Below, one piece after another: positions 53,211 through 60,905 of a stretch of 64,000 nt of DNA. The position numbers and the translations under genes were made by a program. This DNA is from Ectothiorhodospira marina (GTDB taxonomy: Bacteria > Pseudomonadota > Gammaproteobacteria > Ectothiorhodospirales > Ectothiorhodospiraceae). Numbering within the stretch: position 1 is the first letter of the stretch; every line of letters starts with the position of its first letter. The notes below the pieces were generated by a model. That model was not told the origin of the DNA and did no database searches. It was given only the letters and a program-made list of their open reading frames with translations. The stretch is from positions 62,001 through 126,000 of the forward strand of contig NZ_FOAA01000004.1 in assembly GCF_900109495.1 (NCBI RefSeq). The letters are read 5' to 3'.

Positions 53211-56039
53211 CTACGACTGACGCAGGGCGCGTTCGATCAGGGCTTCCTGCTGCTTCACGTGCACATCCAGGTGTCCCACGGCGGGTGCCGCGCTGGCGGG
53301 CCGGGTCACATGCTGCAGGTAACGGTCAGGGCCAAGCAGGGTGCGCATGTGATGCTGGCTGGAATACCACGCACCCTGATTGAGCGGTTCTTCCTGCACC
53401 CAGTAGAACTCCTTGGCGTTGGGGAAGACATCCAGGGCACGGGACAGATCTTCCTCCGGGAAGGGATAGAGCTGCTCGATACGCAGCACGGCGATCGAGT
53501 GCTTCTCTTCCTTGCGGCGGCGTTCGAGCAGGTCGTAATAGACCTTGCCGGAGCACATGACCACCCGGGTCACGCCCTTCGGATCCAGATCATCGATCTC
53601 GCCGATCACATTGTGGAAACGACCCTCGGTGAGATCTTCCAGGCTGCTGACCGCCAGCTTGTGGCGCAGCAGGCTCTTGGGCGTCATGACCACCAGGGGC
53701 TTGCGGTACGGGCGCACCATCTGCCGGCGTAGCAGATGGAAGATCTGCGCGGGCGTGGTGGGGACGCATACCTGCATGTTGTTCTGTGCGCACAGTTGCA
53801 TGTAGCGCTCCAGGCGCGCCGAAGAGTGCTCCGGACCCTGGCCTTCGTAGCCGTGGGGCAGCAGCATCACCAGGCCGCACAGGCGGCCCCATTTCTGTTC
53901 ACCGGAACTGATGAACTGGTCAATGACCACCTGGGCGCCGTTGGCAAAGTCTCCAAACTGGGCCTCCCACAGGGTGAGGGTGTTGGGTGTGGCGGTGGCA
54001 TAGCCATATTCGAAGGCCAGTACCGCTTCCTCGGAGAGCAGTGAGTCGATCACCAGAAAATCCGCCTGCCGATCCGACACATGCCGCAGCGGGATCCAGC
54101 GGTCTCCGTCCTTCTGATTGAACAGCACCGCATGTCGGTGGAAGAAGGTGCCCCGACCACTGTCCTGGCCGGTGAGTCTGACCGGATACCCCTCGGCCAG
54201 CAGCGCGGCATAGGCGCTGGTTTCGGCAAAGCCCCAGTCCAGGGGCAGGGATCCGGCAGCCATCTTGCGGCGATCGTCCATGATCTTGGCGACCCGGGGA
54301 TGGATATCGAATCCTTCGGGGATGTCGCCGATGCGCTTCCATAGATCCCTCAGCGTGTCCTTTCCCACCCGGGTCTGGGCCGTTTGACGCCAGTCCTGAT
54401 CCAGGAAGGGCTTCCAGTCCACCGATTTGTCATAGCTTTGATCGTTGTCCTCCAGCAGGTAGGGCATGATGCCCTCGCCGGTATCCAGTCGGGTGCGCAG
54501 GGAGGTCTCCATCGAGCGGGCCTCGTCATCATCGATGACCCCCGCTTGTTCCAGGCGCCGGGCATAACGGGCCCGGGTGGTGGGGCTCTCCTTGATGCAC
54601 TGGTACATGGCCGGTTGCGTCACCGCGGGCTCATCCGCCTCGTTGTGACCCTGTCGCCGGTAGCAGACCAGGTCGATGACCACATCCTTCTTGAAGGTCA
54701 TGCGGTAGTCCAGGGCGATCTGGGCGGCGAACATCACCATCTCCGGATCGTCGCCGTTCACGTGCAGGATGGGGGCGTTCACCATCTTGGCCACATCGGT
54801 GCAGTAGGGTGTGGAGCGAGCATCCTTGAGGGTGCTGGTGGTGAAGCCGATCTGGTTGTTGATCACCACATGCACCGTGCCCTTGGTGGCAAAACCTCGG
54901 GTCTGGGACATGTTCAGGGTTTCCATGACCACGCCCTGGCCGGCAAAGGCGGCGTCACCATGGATCACCAGGGGCAGAACCTGATCACCCTCCTTGTCTC
55001 CCCGCCGGTTCTGGCGCGCCCGCACCGATCCCTCCACCACGGGCCCGACGATCTCCAGATGAGATGGGTTGAAGGCCAGGGCTACGTGCATGGAGCCTCC
55101 CGGCGTCTGTAGATCCGAGGAGAAGCCCAGGTGGTATTTCACGTCGCCGGTGCCCGGGTGGCGGCGCCCCGTGCCCTCGAATTCCTGGAAGAGTTCAGCC
55201 GGGGATTTGCCGAGGATGTTCACCAGCACATTGAGGCGGCCGCGGTGGGCCAGGCCCATGACGGTCTCCTTGACGCCTTGCTCGCCCGCCCGGTGAATGA
55301 TTTCGTCCAGCAGTGGGATCAGGCTCTCCCCGCCCTCGAGAGAGAAGCGCTTCTGGCCCACGTAGCGGCTGTGCAGGTAGCGCTCCAGGCCCTCGGCAGC
55401 GGTCAGGCGATCCAGGATATAGCGCCGACGCTCGTCGCTGAACTGGGGTTCGCCGCGCACCGATTCCAGCTTTTGCTGCAGCCAGCGCTTTTCCCCGGTG
55501 TCGGTGATATGCATGTATTCGGCACCGAGGGTCTTGCAGTAGGTGCCGGTGAGGATGCGCGTGATCTCCCTGAGCTGGGCCTCGTCGGGGCCTACCAGGG
55601 AGCCGGTATTGAACACGGTGCCCAGATCCTGCTCGGACAGTTCATGGTGTTCCAGGGTGAGTTCCGGAAGCGACGTCGGCTGGGCCAGACCCAGCGGGTC
55701 CAGATCCGCCTGCAGGTGTCCGAGGAACCGGTAGGCATTGATGTACTGCAACACCCGAACCTGCTTGCGTTCGTGTTCCAGGCTGCCCATGGGCAGGCCA
55801 CGTCCGGGGCCGGCCTCGGCCAGCTCGCGAAATTCCTCCCGCACCTGGCTGTGGAGTACCGAGGTGTCGCGTCCGCCGTGGGTGATGTCGTCGAAGTGCT
55901 GTCGCCAGATCTCCGGGACCCGGGCAGGGTCCTGCTGATAGGCCTCGAAGAGTTGTTCCAGATAGGCGGCGTTGCCCGCGTCCAGGAAGGAGGAGTCCCA
56001 TTGGGACTGCATGTCGCGGGCTTGGCTGGGCTTGGTCAT
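53211..56039 (-). CDS. sucA: 2-oxoglutarate dehydrogenase E1 component
   Basis: 942-residue thiamine-diphosphate enzyme of the TCA cycle. N-terminal DSSFLDAGNAAYLEQLFEAY (E2-interaction region), MGLAHRGRLNVLVNILGK, the ThDP/Mg motif in HGDAAFAGQGVVMETLNMSQ through VINNQIGFTT, and C-terminal VQEEPLNQGAWYSSQHHM. ATG 56039 is used because it gives the family N-terminus; a longer frame starts at 56132. First gene of the sucA-sucB-lpdA cluster, divergent from uvrD. Confidence 0.97.
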   Translation of the reverse strand: MTKPSQARDMQSQWDSSFLDAGNAAYLEQLFEAYQQDPARVPEIWRQHFDDITHGGRDTSVLHSQVREEFRELAEAGPGRGLPMGSLEHERKQVRVLQYINAYRFLGHLQADLDPLGLAQPTSLPELTLEHHELSEQDLGTVFNTGSLVGPDEAQLREITRILTGTYCKTLGAEYMHITDTGEKRWLQQKLESVRGEPQFSDERRRYILDRLTAAEGLERYLHSRYVGQKRFSLEGGESLIPLLDEIIHRAGEQGVKETVMGLAHRGRLNVLVNILGKSPAELFQEFEGTGRRHPGTGDVKYHLGFSSDLQTPGGSMHVALAFNPSHLEIVGPVVEGSVRARQNRRGDKEGDQVLPLVIHGDAAFAGQGVVMETLNMSQTRGFATKGTVHVVINNQIGFTTSTLKDARSTPYCTDVAKMVNAPILHVNGDDPEMVMFAAQIALDYRMTFKKDVVIDLVCYRRQGHNEADEPAVTQPAMYQCIKESPTTRARYARRLEQAGVIDDDEARSMETSLRTRLDTGEGIMPYLLEDNDQSYDKSVDWKPFLDQDWRQTAQTRVGKDTLRDLWKRIGDIPEGFDIHPRVAKIMDDRRKMAAGSLPLDWGFAETSAYAALLAEGYPVRLTGQDSGRGTFFHRHAVLFNQKDGDRWIPLRHVSDRQADFLVIDSLLSEEAVLAFEYGYATATPNTLTLWEAQFGDFANGAQVVIDQFISSGEQKWGRLCGLVMLLPHGYEGQGPEHSSARLERYMQLCAQNNMQVCVPTTPAQIFHLLRRQMVRPYRKPLVVMTPKSLLRHKLAVSSLEDLTEGRFHNVIGEIDDLDPKGVTRVVMCSGKVYYDLLERRRKEEKHSIAVLRIEQLYPFPEEDLSRALDVFPNAKEFYWVQEEPLNQGAWYSSQHHMRTLLGPDRYLQHVTRPASAAPAVGHLDVHVKQQEALIERALRQS

Positions 56040-56173
56040 GGGCGTGTCTGTCTGTGGGCGCTGTGGGGTGTGGGATGCCTGTCTTGCGTTGTGCTCAGGA
56101 TCAAGTCTCGACCCTAAACGGCGAACTGGCAAGTGGTGCGTTCCGGGAGTCGAGGTTTTGATAAGATTCGCCC

Positions 56174-58345
56174 ATGGATGTTTCCCCTGTGTTTGATTCC
56201 CTGAACGAGGCCCAACGCCAAGCGGTGGGCAGCCCCTCTGGTCCGATCCTGGTGCTGGCCGGCGCCGGCAGCGGCAAGACCCGTGTGCTGGTGCACCGCA
56301 TCGCCTGGTTGATCCAGGCGGAGGGCCTCTCGCCTCACAGCATTCTGGCCGTGACCTTCACCAACAAGGCGGCCAACGAGATGCGTGGGCGTCTGGAAGC
56401 GCTGCTGGGGATGCCGCCCCGGGGGCTTTGGGTGGGGACCTTCCATGGCCTGTGCCATCGCCTGCTGCGGGCCCACTGGCGCGAGGCCAGGTTGCCGGAG
56501 AACTTTCAGATCCTGGACTCGGACGATCAGTACCGCCTGGTGAAGCGCGTGCTCAAGTCCCTGGAGCTGGACGAGGCCCATTGGCCACCACGCAAGATGC
56601 AGTGGTTCGTCAATGGCCGCAAGGATGAGGGGGTGCGCTCGGCGCACATGCAGGACACCGGTGACCCGGTGAACCGGCAGATGATCCGCTTCTACACGGC
56701 CTATGAGCAGGCCTGCCAGCGGGCCGGGGTGGTGGACTTCGCCGAGCTCATGCTGCGCAGCCTGGAGTTGCTGCGTGACAACCCGACGCTGCTGGAGCAT
56801 TACCGCAGCCGCTTTCGCCACTTGCTGGTGGATGAGTTCCAGGACACCAACGATATCCAGTATGCCTGGCTGCGCCTCCTGGCCGGGGAGCAGACCCCGG
56901 TGTTCGCCGTGGGTGATGATGACCAATCCATCTATGGCTGGCGCGGTGCCCGTATCGAGCACATCCAGCAGTTCACCCGAGACTTCCCCGGTGCCCTGAC
57001 GGTGCGACTGGAGCAGAATTACCGCTCCACCGCCACCATTCTCGGAGCGGCCAACACCCTGATCCGTCAGAATGGCTCGCGCCTGGGCAAGGAGTTGTGG
57101 ACCGATGGGCTGGAGGGGGACCCCATCACCCTCTATGGTGCCTTCAACGAGTATGACGAGGCCCGGTTTGTCGCCGACCAACTCCGCGGCTGGCGGGAGG
57201 CGGGTGGGGCCTGTCGTGAGGTGGCCATTCTCTACCGCTCCAACGCTCAGTCGCGGGTGCTGGAGGAGACGCTCATTCAGGCGGGCGTCCCCTACCGGGT
57301 GTATGGGGGGTTGCGGTTTTTCGAGCGTGCCGAGATCAAGGATGCCCTGGGCTACATGCGACTGGTGGCGTCGCGCGGCGATGACACAGCCCTGGAGCGG
57401 GTCATCAATCAACCCACGCGAGGCTTGGGAGAGCGCAGTGTGGCGATGATTCGTCAACAGGCCCGGGAGCAGGGTGTGTCTCTCTGGGATGCCGCTGGCA
57501 GCCTGCTGGAGCAGGGCGCCCTCACGGCTCGGGCGGGTCATGCACTGAGGGGATTCAGGACGCTGGTGGATGACATGGCTGCTGCCTGCGCGGATCTGGA
57601 TCTGCACGAGCAGGTGGAACATGTGATCGAGCATTCCGGTCTCAAGGCCCACTATGCGGCGGAGAAGGGGGAGAAGGCCCAGGGGCGGCTGGACAACCTG
57701 GATGAGTTGGTCAGCGCGGCCCGGGGGTTTGTCCATGATCCGGAGCGGCATGAGGACATGAACCCGCTGACCGCGTTCCTGTCCCACGCGGCCCTGGAGG
57801 CCGGTGAGGGGGAGGCAGATGCCTGGGAGGATTGTGTTCAGTTGATGACACTGCATTCGGCCAAGGGCCTGGAGTTCCCGCTGGTGTTTCTGGTGGGGAT
57901 GGAGGAGGGTTTGTTCCCGCACCGGATGTCGCTGGAGGAGCCGGGTCGGCTGGAGGAGGAGCGGCGTCTGGCCTATGTGGGGATCACTCGGGCCTGTCGT
58001 CGTCTGGTGCTGACCCATGCGGAGAGCCGGCGTTTGCACGGGCGGGAGAGTTATAACGCGCCTTCGCGGTTCATCGCGGAGTTGCCGGAGGGGCTGCTGG
58101 AGGATGTGCGTCCGCGGGCGACGCTGCGGCGGCCGGTGGCAGAGCCGGTGCGGACCCAGCGGGTCAAGGAACCGCCGGCGGAGGGATTGGCCCTGGGGGC
58201 GCGGGTGCGGCACAAGAAGTTCGGCGAGGGAGTGATTCTGGATTGCGAGGGTCAGGGGTCGTCGGCGCGGGTGCAGGTACGTTTTGATGGCGAGGGCACC
58301 AAGTGGTTGGTGGTGGGATATGCCAAGCTGGAGCCCTTGTCATGA
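56174..58345 (+). CDS. uvrD: DNA helicase II UvrD
   Basis: 723-residue SF1A helicase for mismatch and nucleotide excision repair. Motifs: Q-motif LNEAQRQAV, I LAGAGSGKTRVL, Ia VTFTNKAANEMR, II LLVDEFQDTN, III VGDDDQSIYGWRGA, IV LEQNYRST, V TLHSAKGLEFPLVFLVG, VI RRLAYVGITRACRRL. The C-terminal Tudor-like RNA-polymerase-binding tail (LGARVRHKKFGEGVILDCEG) is present, separating it from Rep. Confidence 0.97.
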   Translation: MDVSPVFDSLNEAQRQAVGSPSGPILVLAGAGSGKTRVLVHRIAWLIQAEGLSPHSILAVTFTNKAANEMRGRLEALLGMPPRGLWVGTFHGLCHRLLRAHWREARLPENFQILDSDDQYRLVKRVLKSLELDEAHWPPRKMQWFVNGRKDEGVRSAHMQDTGDPVNRQMIRFYTAYEQACQRAGVVDFAELMLRSLELLRDNPTLLEHYRSRFRHLLVDEFQDTNDIQYAWLRLLAGEQTPVFAVGDDDQSIYGWRGARIEHIQQFTRDFPGALTVRLEQNYRSTATILGAANTLIRQNGSRLGKELWTDGLEGDPITLYGAFNEYDEARFVADQLRGWREAGGACREVAILYRSNAQSRVLEETLIQAGVPYRVYGGLRFFERAEIKDALGYMRLVASRGDDTALERVINQPTRGLGERSVAMIRQQAREQGVSLWDAAGSLLEQGALTARAGHALRGFRTLVDDMAAACADLDLHEQVEHVIEHSGLKAHYAAEKGEKAQGRLDNLDELVSAARGFVHDPERHEDMNPLTAFLSHAALEAGEGEADAWEDCVQLMTLHSAKGLEFPLVFLVGMEEGLFPHRMSLEEPGRLEEERRLAYVGITRACRRLVLTHAESRRLHGRESYNAPSRFIAELPEGLLEDVRPRATLRRPVAEPVRTQRVKEPPAEGLALGARVRHKKFGEGVILDCEGQGSSARVQVRFDGEGTKWLVVGYAKLEPLS

Positions 58346-58363
58346 GGCCGGTGGTGCTTTCCC

Positions 58364-58479
58364 GGCCGCTGGTGGGCGCTATCCCTGGCCGCGGGACGCC
58401 GTGAATACGTCCTTGTAGGCTCGACCGCCGCATCCATGCGGCGAACGCCCGCTTTCAGGGATACCACCCACCAGCGGCC
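58364..58479. repeat. single copy of the structured repeat family with long arms
   Basis: Outer arms GGCCGCTGGTGGG (58364-58376) and CCCACCAGCGGCC (58467-58479) pair over 13 bases; inner arms TATCCCTG (58380-58387) and CAGGGATA (58456-58463) over 8. The core (GGGACGCCGTGAATACGTCC, GTAGGCTCGACC, GCCGCA-TCCA-TGCGGC) is the same as in the repeats at 10953 and 13771, but the arm sequences differ completely and remain complementary. It lies just after the uvrD stop. Confidence 0.88.
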
Positions 58480-58539
58480 TGCATCGTGGTGGTATTGGCT
58501 TCAGAGATTCGATCAAGAAGACATCCAGTGAGGTCTTTC

Positions 58540-59646
58540 ATGCGGCGAAGGGAATTTCTGGGTAAGGCGGGTGGTCTGGCGGCCCTGGCTTCGGCGGGGG
58601 CGTTGGCGGGCTGCGGTTCGCCGGAGGCTAATGGTGAGAGTACCGGGGTGCGGGATACGGGGTTGCGGTTTCACTGGCGCATGGTGACTGCCTGGCCTCA
58701 TGGTTCGCCGGGACTGGGAGCGGGCGCCGAGTACCTGGCCCGCGCCATCAATGAGCTCTCCGGGGGGCGTATCTCGGTACGGGTCTTCGGGGCCGATGAT
58801 CTGGTGCCGGCGCTGGAGGTGTTTGATGCCGTGGCGCGTGGCTCGGCGGAGATCGGCCATGGGGCGGCCCATTACTGGGAGGATGTGGGCCCTGCGGCTC
58901 AGTTGTTCACGTCGGTGCCCTTTGGCATGAATGCTCAGGAGACCCATGCCTGGCTGTATCAGGGTGGGGGTCTGGCGTTGTGGCGGGATCTTTACCGGCA
59001 CTTCGATGTGATTCCCTTTCCGTGTGGGAATACCGGTGCCCAGATGGGGGGGTGGTTCAAGCAGGAGATTCACGAGTTGTCGGATCTGGAAGGGTTGTCG
59101 ATTCGCATGTCCGGGCTGGGTGGGGAGGTCATGCGTCGCGCCGGTGCCCGGGTGGTGTCCATGGCGGGTGATGACATTCCGGAGGCCATGCGAGGGGGGC
59201 GCCTCGACGCGGCCGAGTGGGTGGGGCCCTATGGGGACAGGGATCTGGGGCTGCACCGCTGGGGTTGGCATTACTACTATCCGGGCTGGCAGCAGCCCAG
59301 CTCGCTGGTGGAGGCGCTGATTAACCGTGAGGCCTACGAGGCGTTGCCATCCGGGCTTCAACAGGCGGTAACACATGCCTGTCGGGTGGCCAGTGACCAC
59401 ATGCTCATGGAGTTTACAGCCCGCAACCAGCAGGCCCTGGATGAGCTCGTCAGTGTGTACGATGTGCCCGTGCAGCGTTTTCCTGATCCGGTGCTGGCCT
59501 CGTTGCGACGCCTGACGGATGAGGTACTGGAAGAGATGGCCGACGAGGACAGCACCGCTGGGCGGGTGATCCGTTCCTACCAGGATTTCCAGTCTCAGTT
59601 GGCGCGCTGGCGTGAGTTGACGAACCTGGATCCGTCGGCGGGCTGA
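58540..59646 (+). CDS. TRAP transporter DctP-type solute receptor, Tat-exported lipoprotein
   Basis: 368 residues. The N-terminal MRRREFLGKAGGLAALA is a twin-arginine signal, ending in a lipobox LAGC with Cys26. WRMVTAWPHGSPGLGAGAEYLARAI and FDAVARGSAEIGHGAAHYW are typical of the TakP-like alpha-keto-acid receptors. Later RMSGLGGEVMRRAGARVV with the conserved Arg, and AAEWVGPYGDRDLGL (ligand loop). Being both Tat and lipid-anchored is unusual for TRAP receptors. No DctQ or DctM gene is next to it. Confidence 0.85.
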   Translation: MRRREFLGKAGGLAALASAGALAGCGSPEANGESTGVRDTGLRFHWRMVTAWPHGSPGLGAGAEYLARAINELSGGRISVRVFGADDLVPALEVFDAVARGSAEIGHGAAHYWEDVGPAAQLFTSVPFGMNAQETHAWLYQGGGLALWRDLYRHFDVIPFPCGNTGAQMGGWFKQEIHELSDLEGLSIRMSGLGGEVMRRAGARVVSMAGDDIPEAMRGGRLDAAEWVGPYGDRDLGLHRWGWHYYYPGWQQPSSLVEALINREAYEALPSGLQQAVTHACRVASDHMLMEFTARNQQALDELVSVYDVPVQRFPDPVLASLRRLTDEVLEEMADEDSTAGRVIRSYQDFQSQLARWRELTNLDPSAG

Positions 59647-59686
59647 AAGGTGGGCGGTGTCGGAATGCCAGGGGGCGTTGTGTTTT

Positions 59687-60027
59687 TCAAAAACTGAAGA
59701 TCACCCAGGCTGGGATGAGGATCTTGGGGTCCAGTTCATCCATCCGGGTTTCCAGGTGGCCGTCGCCGTCCGTGTCCACCAGGTAATAGGCCGGTGCATT
59801 GTCTGGTTGTACGCGAATCATGTACAGCTCGCCCTGAAGTCGGTATTCCTCGATGCGCTCTCCCTCGCGCTCGGTGATGGTGACCTGGGGTTCCATCAGT
59901 TCCCGAGTGACCCGGGCCGAATCGTCCAGCAGGGGCGGGGGGGCGGTGCGGCCTGCTCCTGGGCTGACAGGGGCGTGGCCAGGCAGGTGGTCAGGGCCAG
60001 GGCGGTGAGGGCGTGACGCGTGTTCAT
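59687..60027 (-). CDS. DUF2782 family exported protein, apparently frameshifted in a C tract
   Basis: The C-terminal part (EPQVTITEREGERIEEYRLQ to DELDPKILIPAWVIFSF) is a DUF2782 protein. Its signal peptide, MNTRHALTALALTTCLATPLSA, lies in a different frame starting at ATG 60027, which overlaps the upstream LOG gene stop (ATGA). The two frames meet at a run of seven C (reverse strand; 59937-59943); eight would restore one frame of about 112 residues. Either a sequencing/assembly error, a real mutation, or slippage-based switching. DUF2782 genes commonly neighbour polA. Function unknown. Confidence 0.7.
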
Positions 60028-60749
60028 AGGTCCATGAGCCTCTCGCGCTCTTCGCTGGTGGGTTCCAGGCCGCCGTATTCGTAGAAGTTGAAGATGGCGT
60101 CGACCACGGATTTGGCATCGTCCACCACGGTGTAAAGATTCAGGTCCTCCTGGTTGATGGTCCCCTGTGCCACCAGGGTGTTCTCAAACCAGTCCAGCAG
60201 TCCCTTCCAGAAGTCCGAGCCCACCAGGATGATCGGGATACGGCGGGTCTTGTCCGTCTGGACCAGTGTGAGGATCTCCGCCATCTCATCCAGTGTGCCG
60301 AAACCGCCGGGCAGGACCACATAGGCCGATGCGTATTTGACGAACATCACCTTGCGGGAGAAGAAGTGCCTGAAGTCCAGGGAGACGTCCTGATAGGCAT
60401 TGGCGGTTTGCTCATGGGGCAGGTTGATGTTCAGGCCAATGCTCGGTGACTTGCCCGCAAAAGCCCCCTTGTTGGCGGCTTCCATGATGCCGGGGCCGCC
60501 GCCGCTGACCACGGCAAAACCGGCATCGGACAGGTCCCGGGCGATCTTCTCGGCCAGTTGGTAGGTGGGGCTTTGCGGTGGGATGCGAGCGGAGCCGAAG
60601 ATGCTCACCGAGGGCTTGATTCGAGCCAGGCGCTCGAAGCCTTCCACGAATTCGCCCATGATCTGGAATATCTTCCAGCTCTCTCGGGTGAGCATGGTGT
60701 CATCCATGGGTTGCAGGCCTGGATGGGCGGCTCGCTGGTCACGCTTCAT
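60024..60749 (-). CDS. TIGR00730/LOG family Rossmann-fold protein
   Basis: 241 residues of the lysine-decarboxylase-like/LOG family, many of which release cytokinin-type bases from nucleotide 5'-monophosphates. Signature GGGPGIMEAANKGAF and PGGFGTLDEMAEILT (PGGxGTxxE active site) are intact. The start may be ATG 60749 or one of two ATGs 14-18 codons later. It overlaps the DUF2782 start by 4 bases and diverges from polA. Confidence 0.9.
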   Translation of the reverse strand: MKRDQRAAHPGLQPMDDTMLTRESWKIFQIMGEFVEGFERLARIKPSVSIFGSARIPPQSPTYQLAEKIARDLSDAGFAVVSGGGPGIMEAANKGAFAGKSPSIGLNINLPHEQTANAYQDVSLDFRHFFSRKVMFVKYASAYVVLPGGFGTLDEMAEILTLVQTDKTRRIPIILVGSDFWKGLLDWFENTLVAQGTINQEDLNLYTVVDDAKSVVDAIFNFYEYGGLEPTSEERERLMDL

Positions 60750-60905
60750 GATGTGCTCGATGTTCCATTGTTTGATCGAAGCATATCGTGTTCCCAGGCC
60801 TTGGCAAACCGCATTGTTTGGTCATTTTTCCGCATCGGGCCACAATGGGGTTTTCCGGCGATGCCGGCCCCCATCGACCTCGTACCCAAAGCAAGAGAAC
60901 AACCC

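Noticed and set aside
56114-58213. A 699-codon reverse-strand reading frame opposite uvrD
   Set aside because: It is the complement of a well-conserved helicase gene in high-G+C DNA; its translation is rich in His, Gln, Pro and Arg and has no family pattern.
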